Positions 32,822 through 45,379 are shown, counted from the first letter of the stretch. The stretch: DNA of 64,000 nucleotides from Heliocidaris erythrogramma (GCA_025617745.1 CM046863.1:2170001-2234000), one strand, 5' to 3'. Numbers and translations: made by a program. The notes: generated by a model not told the origin, from the sequence alone.

Positions 32822-32992
32822 ATGAATGAAAGCAATGTTGAACAAGACATAGACGATATTGCTCGATATTTATCCATACTATCATTAAAGATTATATTCA
32901 TGTTTACCAGTAGTCATAAACGATTGAAGAGCGTGTTTGATGATTTATATGATGTACCGGCCATTTGCATAACGGCAGGGAATATTTCATAA
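32822..32992 (+). pseudogene. Degenerate copy of the MLKL-NTD-like exon, unit 1
   Basis: An open stretch reads EQDIDDIARYLSILSLKIIF then MFTSSHKRLKSVFDDLYD and runs to TAA. It parallels exon A of the upstream gene (CMDEIGEFLKK, KMLFTSSS, EKFDDFNKN), keeping the FTSS core, basic residues and FDD. An AG (TTTGTAATAG) lies just before, in an acceptor-like position. The normal donor end is replaced by a stop, so it cannot serve as the ancestral exon. The similarity is short, so homology is probable rather than certain. Confidence 0.5.
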
Positions 32993-33639
32993 TATTTGTT
33001 TTTTCTTAAATAATACAATCAACATTGCAAAACCATAAATATTTTAAATTTCTAACTATTCTGACTGCTGGAGTCAAAAAGGGCCTGAGCTTTCGATTCT
33101 AGCAGAATCCTCTGACGAAGATTCTGCTAGGATCGAAAACTTTTGACTACATTTTACTCCATTGGCTCGCTATTATTGGATAAGCAGGTTTTAGGAGCTT
33201 GTTTTCGATATTTTGACTGCTCATAGAATTCAGATTTGAGTGACGTGAAATAGCTTAGTGAACAGTAACATATTTCTAATTATGTTTCCATAGAGATCTA
33301 TTTGAAGAATGTGCAGATATTGAATATGTTTTAAAGACGCGAGTGCAACATAAATAATGATGTGTAGTTGGAAAGGGAATGAAAAAGAAATGAACAGTGT
33401 TGAAGTAACATAGAAGTATATAGAGAGAAAGAAAAATGGAAAGAGAGAAAGAAAGAGTGAGAGAGAGAGGGGGTGGGGGAGCAATGGGAAGAGGGAAGCG
33501 GACAATAAAGAGAGCAAGAGAGAGAGAGAGAGGCGGGGGATATGGGGAATAAGATAATTATTTTCATGGATAAAGGGCAGCCTATAGATTTTGAAAAAAA
33601 TAAAATCTGCATCATTATGATGCCATTTAATTCACTTTG

Positions 33640-33720
33640 CTTCAGACGAAACTACTGCCGACAACAACACCCATTCAACACATGCCTATTTTACAACACT
33701 ATTATCTCAAAAAAAGGTAT
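33640..33720 (+). pseudogene. Exon-like segment, unit 1
   Basis: TTGCTTCAG at about 33640 followed by about 70 open bases (ETTADNNTHSTHAYF) and a donor-like AAG/GTATGA near 33717. It could be the counterpart of a linker exon of the Death-TIR gene. Unit 2 has the same segment at about 36045-36137 with 14 extra bases that shift the frame. Evidence is only splice-like borders plus context. Confidence 0.3.
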
Positions 33721-33959
33721 GAAAACACGATTTCAAAGACATTCGAAAAATCAAATTAAGGAAATTTCAATGACCTCGTCCATCACCCATAAAAATGTGC
33801 GAACATTACAATGACCCATTTAATACGGAATCCGAACATTATTTCTAGGGGATACACAATGGATATTGAAAATGACCTTGCCTTTAAAAAAAATTAAAAG
33901 ACTAATAAACCTAACCAAATCACTAAAAAACGGAAACAACAATCCCTATTAATGGATTT

Positions 33960-34055
33960 TTTAAATATAAAAAGGTAGCCTAAAATGTGATTCCTTTTTT
34001 TCTTCTTTCTTTCGTTTTTTTTCTTTTTTTCTTTTCTTTTCTTTTCTTTATTTAT

Positions 34056-34088
<33 letters not shown>

Positions 34089-34532
34089 TTATTTTTATTT
34101 ATTTATTTATTATTATTTTATTTTATTTTATTTTATTTATTTATTTATTAATTAATTTATTTGTTTGGGGGGGGGGGGAGGGGGGTTCTTCTCTCATAGA
34201 GTTTCGGAGTACAATGGTGTGTGTCCCCTAACCCCCATGTTTTAAAAGCGATGATCGCGCATAGGAGTAAATATCTTTATAGTATCGGGGCCCCCTGTTT
34301 CATAAAACTTCTCATCCAGAGCAAGTCACAATAAATCATATAAGCTAATGAAAGAATTGCATTTTATTTTCTGTGAGCATTTTTATGATAACAAATTTGA
34401 TGAAACAAAGTTCAGAAACGATGGTTGATGTATTTCATTTTTTACAATGGAAAACCAACACACCTATTACGGAAGCACAGTGCGTTAAATGATCATGATT
34501 TTTATTCTACTTTCAATACTTAAATGAAAGGT
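33960..34532. repeat. Pyrimidine/T-rich low-complexity tract and G run
   Basis: TTTTC, ATT and TTTA microsatellites from about 33985 to 34165, then a G run at about 34168-34186. It separates the two duplicated units. Confidence 0.7.
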
Positions 34533-36306
34533 TGAATTCTGGGAAATGTGTAAATTATTTGTGAGCTTTCTCATTGTTTTTATGTCAGTTTCGAGAAGTT
34601 CTTAGTAGAAATGTCCTCTGTACATAATTGCTCTTCAAATGCTATGGTATTGACAAGAAGTGACAAGCTGAGAATTTGGGAAAATTTGCGGTCTTTTCAC
34701 AGACACATGTTGCGGTGTTAGCAGCCAAGCTGAAGTTTTTGGACTAAAGATTCATGACACATGTGTGTGCATGCAGTCCAATATACAAAAGTATGTGTCA
34801 ACTGCATGCGCTTTTCAGCAAGATTATGTAATTTCTTGTCATTTTGACCACTCCAAAAACCTCACATTATACCAATTCTTATGTAGACATAGTCAACCTT
34901 TTCTAATTGCATTGAGAGAGTTTCTTTTACAATGAAATCACATGACCAACTCAACTTTATCTATAAGCTGTGAATAGGAAACAGAAGATGGGAGTAAGGA
35001 ACTGGCGATTCACGACATTCTGCATAACACAATGTGAAGTTTATTAGTGTTAGGCATTATAGAATTGAAACCAAGATGCTTTATTCACTGAATCAATGCA
35101 TTATTTCCAATCGAAATAATGCATATGCAAATAATGCATACAATAATGTTCCAATTGATTATTTTACTATACAATTGCAAGTAAGGTTATCATTAAGCAC
35201 AGGACTAACATTAAATTCATTTCTTTTTGTTTTGAAAACAAAATTGAATAGAAAATATTGATTTGATAGTTTGTAATAGGAAATGAATGAAAGCAATATT
35301 GAACAAGATATAGACGATATGCTCGATATTATTTTATCCATACTATCATTAAAGATTATATTCATGTTTACTAGTAGTCATAAACGATCGAAGAGCGTTG
35401 TTGATGTTTTATAATGTATTGGCCATTTGCATATTGGCAGGGAATGTTTCATAATATGTTTTTTCTGAAATAATAAAATAAGCATTGCAAAACCATAAAC
35501 TTTTTAAATTTCTAACTATTTTGACTGCTCATAGAATTCAGATTTGAGTGACATGAAATAGCTTAGTGGACAGTAACATATTTCCAAGTATGTTTCCATA
35601 GATATCTATTTTAAGAATGTGCAGATGTTGCATATAATTTCAAGACGCGAGTGCAACATACGTAAATAATGATGTGTAGTTGGAAAGGGAATGGTGAAGA
35701 ATGAACAGTGTTGAAGTAAGATAGTATGTGTATAGAGAAAGAGAAATGGAAAGAGAGAAAGAAATAGATAGAGAGAGGAGCGGGGGATATGTGGAATACG
35801 ATAATCATTTTGATGGATAAAGGGCAGACTACAGATTTCGAAAAAAATCTGTATTTCGAAAAAAATCTGTATTATTATGATGACATTTAATGCACATTAA
35901 CGTTACCACAGCTTATAATGAATGAATGAATGAATCGAATTGAATGAATGAATGAATGAATGCATAATGATCACAGCACCTCATAATGATTTTTTTTCTT
36001 CAAATAAACGTGTTCTGGAATTGATCTTCACAGTGCTAAAACTTTGCTTCAGACGAAACTACTGCCGATATTTTCCACAGGCAACAACACCCATTCAACA
36101 TATGCCTATTTTACAACACTATTATCTCAAGAAAAGGTATGGAAAAATGATTTCAAAGACTTTCCAAAAATCAAATTAAGAAAGTTTCAATGACTTCGTC
36201 CATCACCTATAAATACCGTATGTGTGAACATTACAATGACCCATTTAATACGGAATCCGAACATTATTTCTAAGGGATACATAATAGGATATTGAAAATG
36301 ACCTTG
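34533..36306. repeat. Tandem segmental duplication, unit 2
   Basis: Direct-repeat partner of 32150-33900. A GAAT tetranucleotide microsatellite at about 35920-35965 is unique to this unit. The exon-like segment at about 36045-36137 carries an insertion relative to unit 1. Confidence 0.85.
35283..35414 (+). pseudogene. Degenerate copy of the MLKL-NTD-like exon, unit 2
   Basis: Reads EQDIDDMLDIILSILSLKII then FMFTSSHKRSKSV and stops at 35414. It is nearly the same as the unit 1 relic, with an indel near 35320-35330 and an earlier stop. It carries the same FTSS core seen in exon A. Confidence 0.5.
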
Positions 36307-36364
36307 ATTTGACCTTTCGAAAGTCTCTGCGATCTTCTTAATAGTATCAAGACAGATTACTCTC

Positions 36365-37230
36365 CCCTATAAAGGGTAGGAAAGATGGAAGAGAGAGTTA
36401 TGAGGGAATGAAAGAATAACATAACGAAATGAAGGGTGAAATAGGAAATAAAATAGAGTATAAAAGCAAATAATAACCTACACACAGATATACATGTATA
36501 AGATAAAAATATTAAACATAACATACATTTTACTCGATTATTTTTAGAGAGTAAGGATAGATGGAAGAGAAGATAATAAATCGAATAAAATAACAATATA
36601 ACAAAAGTAAAGATGGAAAGAAAATATGATAAGGTAAAATGTTATGGAAATAGCAAAATGATAGAAGGATAGAGATTAATGTAAAGAAAGATGGGGGAAA
36701 ATGATGAAAGGAAACAAAGAATAACATAACGAAAGTAAAATGGAAAATGATAGAAGGATACAAAGACAGAATAACATAAAACAGAGAAATGATAAAATAA
36801 AAAATGAATAACATAAGAAAGGATAGATAAATGTAGAGAAACAAAGAAAGAATATGATAAAGATTAACAAAAGTGGTGGAACAGGAAATGATAAAAAACA
36901 ACAGAATAATAACGAATTGAAAGATGGAAAACCTAAAAATGATAGATAGATAGACGGATAAAAAAGAATAGCATAGCGAAAGATATATATATATAGAGAG
37001 AGAGGGGGGGGGGGAGGAGAAAGAGAGGGGTGGGGCAGGGAAGAAATGATAGAAGAATGGATATAAAAACTAATATCAAGAAGGATGGAAGAGAAGATGA
37101 TAACAGTAATAAAAGATTAACATTAGAGAAAAACATGAAAAGATAATTGATAGAACAATTAAAAAAAAATAATATAACCTAAAGATTGACAGAGAAATGA
37201 TAGAGGGATAAAAATGATAGTTAATTCATG
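36365..37230. repeat. Purine-rich minisatellite (about 40-50 bp units)
   Basis: Units containing ATGATAGAAGGATA and AACATAACGAAAG recur along some 850 bp with loose spacing. A TA/GA microsatellite and a G run occur near 36985-37015. The Phe/Leu-rich frames on the minus strand are compositional. It is similar in wording to 13691-14310. Confidence 0.65.
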
Positions 37231-38700
37231 CTCCCATCGGTCGCCTTATTTCTCCTTTTTATGCTAAAAAAAGATACCATGCATAAAATTCCTTTAAATA
37301 AATTTTCGAAAATTTCGACCAAGGCCGCCGCACCGCGCTAGTATAACGGCCTTTGTAACAATAATATTTTAATGTAAAGTTAAAGGTAACGTAGTACGGA
37401 TTAATTAGTCCTTAAACATCATAGTTATTCAAGTGATGAAATTAACACATACTGGGAATTTCAGAGTCATTACTGAAAACAACCAACAAATACAAAGGGG
37501 TTTATTATTGACTGAAAAGCTACAGTTAAAGGTTATCATTAGAAATGAGCCCTAACAGGAAAAATAAAAGGAAGCGAACGTATGTGAGTTCGAATACATT
37601 AAAGGAGAACATATTTACCAGGCTGGTGATACCGAAATGGAAAATTTCACCAGTCTGGCAAATTGCCATCAACAGCCATGGAAGTAATTAATAGACCAAG
37701 ACCGATGATGTTATTTATATGGTAAGAAGGAAACAAACTACAACAAAAGCAATTTAATATTTCTAAGATATCTTCTTTAATCAATGAAATTATCATTTTT
37801 GTTCGTTTGTATGCGTAATAAATCACCCATAATATTTTTTTTTCAGGGCTGTATATACAACGAGATAGGAGTGGATGTATGTATTGTTCGGTTGAATCCC
37901 CCTTAATACCCTAAAAAAGATTTGTTTCTGCCCGAGCATTTGCCTGCAGACTTAAATAATATTGATACCGTTTAACGTATCATTTCCTTGTATACTATTT
38001 CCCGGTATGTTTCCGGTTCTATTTCATGTTTCGGACCACGTGCATATAGATGAGAATTCCTACCGTGGCTATTTATATCCATTATCGCATGAAACAGGAT
38101 TGTGAGTGTATTTGTTTGGCATAACAAAACATATTCAAGCGTGAATATGATGCACCTTAGAACAGACAATCATATTTTGTGTATGCACACGTACCCTCAA
38201 AGAGCCAAAGATATTGCTACGGTCTTATGAGAGTTTGAGAGTTTGGGGATATCCTGGTAAACTGCACCGTAAATTGAAAGAAGGTAACCCAATAAACAAA
38301 ATCACGTTAAAATCACGTCATTATCAGGTAACGACTTGGAGCAAATAACGTTTTTCCAACACTTCAAAATGCAGTAAATGTGTTAATACGTTACTTTCAC
38401 TGTGTCACTTAAAACACACGTGCAATAAAATGGACTATATCACCTAATTCTGACCATAAAATCACTAGAAAAATCACTTCTTCCATGAACTCAACTTGTA
38501 CGTATTCTCATGAACGATTGATTGCATCACTCAAACACGTTAAAATAAAAAAGCACTGACTTTTTTGTCCAGAGTGTGAAAAATTACTTGCTCGTATTGA
38601 AAGAAGAGGGAAAATCAAACCAGCAGTCTGAATAGGTCCTCCCATTCAAACACATATATAGATTTAAAAGAAACGGAATGAAAAGTTTCTGTGTCATACC
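37231..38700. other. Unassigned AT-rich spacer
   Basis: No protein family, RNA gene or clear repeat array recognised. Confidence 0.45.
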
Positions 38701-38935
38701 TGACATTGGTCCCCATATCTAGGCATATATTAAATCGTCCCCATACCAGCCAGGTATATATATATTATATCAAATCGTCCCATACACAGTTATATATTAA
38801 GTCGTTCCCATACCCAGGTATATATTAAATCGTCCCAATAATCTGGTATATATATATATCAGATCGTCCCCATATCATGCATATAGAGGCCTTTATATTC
38901 TGCTTGTCCCTATACCCAGGTATATAAAACATGTT
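38701..38935. repeat. Degenerate AGGTATATATTAAATCGTCCCCATA minisatellite (6-7 units)
   Basis: Units of roughly 30-40 bp with the core GGTATATATTAAATCGTCCC repeat six or seven times with variable TA expansion. Confidence 0.8.
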
Positions 38936-39116
38936 GTATAATAATACATTGTCCACAGAGTATGTATTGCATCTAGTCTAAATAACAAAAACATACACGC
39001 TTTTACGTTAGTCATCACTGAAGTTACAAATAACTCTCCTGCAGTTGTTTATTGATTCCTGCTTTGAACGTCATCTTAATTTTGCAATGAACAGTAAAAC
39101 AAGATATTACTAATTT

Positions 39117-39616
39117 NNNNNNNNNNNNNNNNNNNNNNNNNNNNNNNNNNNNNNNNNNNNNNNNNNNNNNNNNNNNNNNNNNNNNNNNNNNNNNNNNNNN
39201 NNNNNNNNNNNNNNNNNNNNNNNNNNNNNNNNNNNNNNNNNNNNNNNNNNNNNNNNNNNNNNNNNNNNNNNNNNNNNNNNNNNNNNNNNNNNNNNNNNNN
39301 NNNNNNNNNNNNNNNNNNNNNNNNNNNNNNNNNNNNNNNNNNNNNNNNNNNNNNNNNNNNNNNNNNNNNNNNNNNNNNNNNNNNNNNNNNNNNNNNNNNN
39401 NNNNNNNNNNNNNNNNNNNNNNNNNNNNNNNNNNNNNNNNNNNNNNNNNNNNNNNNNNNNNNNNNNNNNNNNNNNNNNNNNNNNNNNNNNNNNNNNNNNN
39501 NNNNNNNNNNNNNNNNNNNNNNNNNNNNNNNNNNNNNNNNNNNNNNNNNNNNNNNNNNNNNNNNNNNNNNNNNNNNNNNNNNNNNNNNNNNNNNNNNNNN
39601 NNNNNNNNNNNNNNNN
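39117..39616. other. Assembly gap (500 N)
   Basis: Exactly 500 Ns, a conventional placeholder length, directly followed by a 58-bp tandem array. The true size is probably unknown. Any open frame drawn through it is meaningless. Confidence 0.98.
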
Positions 39617-39892
39617 GTATTAAAGGGCAACTCAAAAGCCCTTTGTTAGATACGTCTGCTTCAGTTCAAAGTACTGAAGTGCATCTCAAAAGCCCTTTCT
39701 TAGATACGTCTGCTTCAGATGTGTGACGGTATTGAAGGGCATCTCAAAAGCCCTTTCTTAGATACGTCTGCTTCAGTTGTGTGACGGTATTAAAGGGCAT
39801 CTCAAAAGCCCTTTCTTAGATACGTCTGCTTCAGTTGTGTGACGGTATTAAAGGGCATCTCAAAGCCCTTTCTTAGATACGTCTGCTTCAGA
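39617..39892. repeat. 58-bp tandem repeat array at the gap edge
   Basis: About five units with the core AGCCCTTTCTTAGATACGTC, with starts spaced by exactly 58 bp in the last three units (39729, 39787, 39845). Each unit contains a short inverted pair, AAAGGGC and GCCCTTT. The final unit reads into the LINE coding sequence, so the array probably arose by amplification of LINE-internal DNA; more units are likely hidden in the gap. Confidence 0.9.
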
Positions 39893-41985
39893 ACTGTTTC
39901 AGACGGAATTACAGCAGCTATACTTAAATCGGCAATTGTTCCCATCACACCCGTGTTGAAAGAACTATTCAACACATCTTTTTCACTCGGTAAATTGCCT
40001 TCACAATGGAGGAAGGCGGTCATTATTCCAATTCACAAATCGGGTAGTGCTTCGAGTGTGTCCAACTATCGCCCAGTTGCGTTAACCTCCATTGTATGTA
40101 AGATGATGGTAGACCGTATAAGATAAGAGAACATGTAGAAATGTATGGTTTGATTAGCCCGAATCAGCATGGGTTCAGTCAAAGATCGAAGGTCATGTGT
40201 AACGCAACTGATCAACGTAACTCATAAATGGTACACTGCCCTTGATAAAACTCCTACTCCAATCATTGACACAATAGTTCTCGACTTTAGCAAAGCCTTT
40301 GACCGGATGCCCCATGATATTCTTCTTAACAAACTCTCAATACAATATTCAAGGCAACATGTGGTATTGGGTAAGGTCATTTATATCTGATCGCCACCAG
40401 ATTGTTCAGTATCGCGTCACCTCAGGAGTACCCCAGGGGAGTGTCTTGGGGCCCGATTGTTTAATATTTTCATAAACGATATAGTGAGTGTTGTCCAGTC
40501 ACCTTGTCTGCTTTTTGCAGACGACACTTTGATTTATAGAATAATTAAAGATCCAACTGAGACCAGTCTCCTCCAAGAAGATTTAGATAGGGTAGCATCT
40601 TGGTGTGAAAATAATCGGATGCAGCTGAATGCATGTAAAACCAACGTGATGAGAATAAATTGCTCCCCGTAAAAGTTATGTTGGGAACCCAATTTACCTA
40701 GTTGGTAGTACAATCGTGCCATCGTGGAACAGGTGAGTACTTGGGATAGTACATCTCAATTCACAGTTGAATTCGGATGACCACATCAATCATGTAGTTT
40801 CAAAGTGTAATCGCATGCTCGGTCTTATCTCACGTATGTCTGCTGGCATCTCTTCTCAAGCTCTTCTGGCATTATACAAGTCGCTTGTGTTGCCCATCCT
40901 TGATTATGGTGTGCCCGCTTGGATGCCTTATACTAAAAAACACATTGATAAGCTTGAACATATTCAACGACGGGCAACGAGAGTGATTCTTAGACAGCGA
41001 CGACAAGAGATGCCATATGACCAGCGCCTTCACCATTTGAAATGACACATTGAAATCTAGGAGAATTTTCTTAATGGTTTCATTTTTTGTTAAATCTATG
41101 TATGGCTTGATAAGCAGCGAAGTAGTAGAAGATAATATTGTGATACGTATACGGCACTCATAAGAGGACGGTAGAATTGTTCATCTGAAGAACAGATAGA
41201 CTCCATCAGACTGCACTTCATAGATTTCCAGTAGTCTGGGAAGGCTTGCATGCCTTCTCAATCCAGAGTTGAGCTTGTCTCAGGTAATATCGAACAAAGT
41301 ACGTGTCCTCAAAAAGGAAATTCTGAAAATAACTTGAACTCTAGGATTAGAACCAGAAGAACTTGGAAGAACTTGAGGAAATAATATTTAGTAAAAGTTT
41401 TTTTTACACCTATATTAAGTTTGCTATTGGTAAAAAGGATAATTATGAATGTCGTATTTCTGTGCACACGTACACATGAAATACTGTAGGTATTTATTTC
41501 GTATTAATTACTTATATATAACCTGAGTAGATTGTGGTCTTATATAGTATTCATAAGCTATTTTTAATTTTGATTTTAATTTTATGCAAATTACATCTCA
41601 GCCATGATCCAGAACTTATTTTTCTGCACAGTCTACCTACCCATTCAGCTCTCTCCACTGTCTTCTCCCTTTTCCTCCTCACTATGCCTGGCATTACTTT
41701 ACGATCTTAATCAAGCTATATGTATATTATGTCTGAACTTCTCATCAGTCATATCTTTTAATGTGATATTATTCCATGTTTTATCCACATTGTATGTTAA
41801 GATGCTTGCGCACCCTATCAGGTGTGGGAAGGAAGGCCTGTGGGCCATGGCCACCAGGCCACCTGACAATGAAACTATTGTATTCATTCAAGTTTAATGC
41901 ACACTGTATGTACATTGTATATTGTTTCTTGATTTTGTTCTTCTTTTGAAAGTGCCAAATAAATAATAATAATAATAATAATAAT
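39845..41985 (+). mobile_element. CR1/Jockey-type LINE, 5'-truncated, frameshifted
   Basis: The RT domain is spread over several frames. In order: LGKLPSQWRKAVIIPIHKSG and VSNYRPVALTSIVCK (39990-40110), DTIVLDFSKAFDRMPHDIL (40268-40325), SGVPQGSVLGP (40421-40455), the catalytic LLFADDTLIYR (40508-40542), and the post-RT MLGLISRMSAGISSQALLAL to RRATRVILRQRR (40815-41000). A long 3' UTR follows and ends in AATAAATAATAATAAT repeats at about 41960-42005, a typical LINE tail. At least four frame breaks make it inactive. Confidence 0.85.
40457..40672 (+). pseudogene. RT catalytic block of the CR1/Jockey-type LINE
   Basis: An open segment covering RT motifs C-E: MFNIFINDIV, then LFADDTLIYR with the FADD catalytic box, then LDRVASWCENNRMQLNACKT. 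The preceding SGVPQGSVLGP block is in another frame, so a one-base change near 40455 separates them. The catalytic aspartates are retained even though the gene is broken. Confidence 0.8.
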
Positions 41986-42009
41986 AATAATTATAATAAT
42001 AATAATTTA

Positions 42010-43647
42010 AGGCTACAGTGAGCCTGATTGGTATGACGGCATCTATGAAAATGTGGGAAAAGTGCCCAAGTGTCCATTTGGCGGGCTGGTATTTTTAAGA
42101 TTTTGACATTTCCTTTTACTTTACAGAACTATAGTTGAAAAAAGAAATGTAACTTTTCAAAGGTAAACAAATTGTTGGGATTTTAAAATATTTGTGGCAA
42201 CAACATTATACGGAACAATAAAAATGTAAAAAAATTGTAATGTTGACAAATATGACGTCATCACAGTTCAATGATTCATCGCGTGCTATTCAAACTCACC
42301 TAGGCGTGACCGGCCGTGGCCGTGGACTATAATGGAATGTTCTCGATATTATTTCACGTGATACAATCATGACATAATGCTCACTCCCGAACTGCGCGTG
42401 CCTGCCTGCTTCATATAAATACAGCTGTGGTGTTTTACTTATACGTTTACAATAATATTGTGCAAGAAACAGAAGAAAAAAAGAACACCATGTCTGTAAG
42501 TTATATTTTCTTTGCTTGTTTCGACGACATTTATCTACCGGTACATTATTTATTTGTTAATATATTAGTCCATTTAGTAAAACAAACTAGATCTATATAT
42601 GCGACTTGACTTTGTACAAATCTGTAGGGGAGATGACATTGACAAGTACGGAAGCGATAAAGTGCCATTCTACTTGACGACATGGCGAGATATTTCATCT
42701 TGTCAATTCTGCTGGAACCTGTTTAATTTCCCGTAGAAACCATTAAAATCATAAAACCCAGTAGACACCAGTAAATTGCCCTCGGATCACTGGATGCTAC
42801 TGGTTTTTATGAGAATTTCGACCTTGGACTTTGTAACTTTTAGAATATTCATTGTACTATTTTGTAGCTTCTCCAGTTATAATCCTAGTGTGGACATGTA
42901 TAGTTTCTACTAGTCATCCTTATTGCTTTTCAACAGTTTTTCTACAGTTATATTTTTCATCATCAGGAGTACAAGCTTTCAGTTTAATCCTTTTGATTTT
43001 CATCTATAAATATCCATCGCTTGTGTTATCCAAGTGGGATCAGTGCAATTTATTTTGGAGACGAACACCTCGCTCAACCTCATCGCGACGGGTTTCGTCG
43101 AGGCCTCGCGGGCGCGGTCGTTTTCGCAGCGTGACCTCAATTTTCTTCATCTTTTGTAAATATATTTCGCACTTCTATTATTAACGGACATCGTGCCGTC
43201 AGACTCCGGATGCAATATGAATATGTAACTTGTTATTGGAGGATTCGTTATTGTACCAACTGTTTCTTCATCAAGAACTCAAAGGCTGGTGAGTTGATTT
43301 ATACTTTTTTATGTAAGAGACACATTAAACTCTTACAATACTAATACTCGGCTACAAAACAAGGTATTTGACACCATTCCTATATTTTTAGTTTTATGCA
43401 AATAATCCTTTAAAGTGAGGTACTTGAACGGAATGAAGTGGGACATGCACCCTTGTGGTGAACTGGGACAGTAATACTTTAGGTGAAATCACATTAACTC
43501 CTCATAGTGGGGTGGCTTTGCGTCAATTTTATGGATTACCATTACGTTACAAGGACAAGGTTGATAAGCACCATTTTTGGTACAGAGCTTCCTTATGGAC
43601 TATTTGATTTTAGAATGGGAGCCATGCCCAAACCGGGTTCGGGATCA
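42010..43647. other. Unassigned spacer
   Basis: No gene supported. A 110-residue frame at 42852-43184 has an Arg/Ser-rich stretch (SRRVSSRPRGRGRFRS) from a GC-rich patch near 43065-43135, but no domain. Confidence 0.45.
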
Positions 43648-44626
43648 GGGGGTCGTTTCATCAAACCGTCATAACGACAAGATCAGCGACATCTCGACAC
43701 TGTCGCTCAACTTGTCCGCTAAGTGTTTCACAAAGCCGTCTTTGCCAAGACCAGCGACAACTTCGCCGACAAGTGACTTGTCGGTACTCCAGACCTGTCG
43801 TATCTTTATAGAACGCCATCACAAGCCAGCTTTTAGTCAGTCTATGGGCTGCGAAAAAATAACAAATGTAAATTAAGAGAGCATTTATTTCCTGATCTCC
43901 AAGCACTATCCTTTATCATTCCTTTACCAGATAGTATTACTAATGTCCGTATTATAATATTGTACAGACAAACAATATGTTCTTATGGCTTCTTGACCCC
44001 CCAACAAGTAAATGAGATTAATATTAAAAATACCCACATCCGTCTACCATAGAATCAGCATCGAAAACGAAACAGTCTGTATATACAGACCCATGTGAAC
44101 GACGACAATTTATCATGTATGTATTTTCGTTTTTTTCCCCGTTTTCACGCAATGCTTTGATATGAATGATGTTATATGTATCTTTTAATGAATAAATATT
44201 TAAAAATGGGGCCATAAGATATCTTAATTTAATCATTTTCTCTAAAATGAACACGATTTGGGTCTTCTTTCCGTAATTAGTTTATTACGGCCTCATCGAG
44301 TTTTCTCAATTTTATAAATTCTAAGTTCTAAGAAACACATCTTTTCATGTAAACGGGATGTTTGTATCACAAGCATTCATCTTCGCTGCCATTTTTTACA
44401 TTTTGGAATAGTTTGGGGAAAACTGAGCCTTAAATTCTGTTTGGGTAATTGACGATAATTCCAATGGACTGTGATATAGACTATGTTTTTTCGCCGATGA
44501 GTATCGATATCATTGAGTTGTCGTTTATCATGTCTTCGTGAAACAGTTTTTCAGGTCCATGACATTTCCGCAGATCGCCGACAACAGTTATGACTGTCAT
44601 GGAGTTGATTTGATGAAACGACCCCC
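43648..44626. mobile_element. TIR element with GGGGGTCGTTTCATCAAA ends (about 980 bp)
   Basis: The left end is GGGGGTCGTTTCATCAAA and the right end is its close reverse complement (TTTGATGAAACGACCCCC). Both sides carry CAGGG, which may be part of the target duplication, but the G/C run makes the exact border uncertain. Subterminal blocks with TTGTCGC/GCGACA words occur on both sides. No transposase is recognised. Confidence 0.8.
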
Positions 44627-44659
44627 AGGGTCAGGGGGGCATGGTGGGGGTGACCCCCT

Positions 44660-44915
44660 TCCATGGTCTACCAACGGCGAGTGACACAGAACTCCTTGGA
44701 GTTCTGTGGGCGTGCGCCTGTAATGCAGCTACCAGTGGAAGTTATAAACTGATTCAGCGGACCCAGGTCACAGAACTCGACGTCTTTAGGAGTTCTGTGA
44801 CCCAGGTTCGAGACTGAGTCACGTCTTTCGGATGGTGACGTTAAAGGTCGGTCCCAGACGTAAATAATCATATCTGATTGATACACGTCTGTAAAAACCC
44901 AATCACACACACACA
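44660..44915. repeat. Candidate SINE-like repeat with ACAGAACTCC inverted words
   Basis: ACAGAACTCCTTGGAGTTCTGT at 44688-44709 is a near-perfect short hairpin, and TCACAGAACTCGACG/GGAGTTCTGTGA at about 44768-44803 forms a second one. A box-B-like AGGTTCGAGACTG at about 44805 precedes GGATGGTGACGTTAAAGG and a CA microsatellite. This wording recalls tRNA-derived SINEs of invertebrates, but I cannot see a clean A box or tail. Confidence 0.35.
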
Positions 44916-44939
44916 CAGAGCAAGCTGCCCACATTGCAG

Positions 44940-45379
44940 CTAGTCTCCCTTGCAGCCACGGTGATATTATCGCGCTCACTAATATTATCGTGCTCACTTG
45001 CCGTTGGTAAAGGCTACATTGTTGCTAGTCCTCGATCTTTTCAGCAAGCTTACCCGACCCTGCGCTTCACTTTGCCTATAATACTAATAAATAAAGGTAT
45101 TTCCTTTGGTTGTACAAGTACTGTATTACGATTTGCCTAAATTGGAAACTTCTTTTGATTTAATTTGCTTTTTTGCAAAGATTTTTTTTTAATATTTGTA
45201 ATTTTTTATTATAACAACAATCAAACAAATTATAACATTTACAAGTGATTGATAGGATTGAAAATTACATTTATCAAGTGATTAAAAAAAAGTAATAAAA
45301 AAAAAGAATAAAATAAAAAGGTGTGGCAGAGAAGAAATACACAAAGGTAGCAGTGAGCAGCAGCACATGATTAACATTA
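44940..45379. other. Unassigned spacer
   Basis: Nothing recognised apart from A/T runs. Confidence 0.4.

Larger units (their letters stand above)
32150..33900. repeat. Tandem segmental duplication, unit 1
   Basis: Matches 34533-36306 in order over most of its length, beginning GAATTCTGGGAAACGTG and ending GGATATTGAAAATGACCTTG. The units differ by substitutions and several indels; unit 2 contains an extra roughly 60-bp stretch near 34670-34730. A GA-rich microsatellite occupies about 33420-33535. The unit includes a degenerate copy of exon A and an exon-like segment at about 33645-33717. Confidence 0.85.

Noticed and set aside
39024..39635. Long minus-strand open frames through the N gap
   Set aside because: They consist of undefined residues across 500 Ns and carry no information.
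42852..43184. An Arg/Ser-rich protein gene
   Set aside because: The frame is a chance opening over a GC-rich patch, without splice support or domain.
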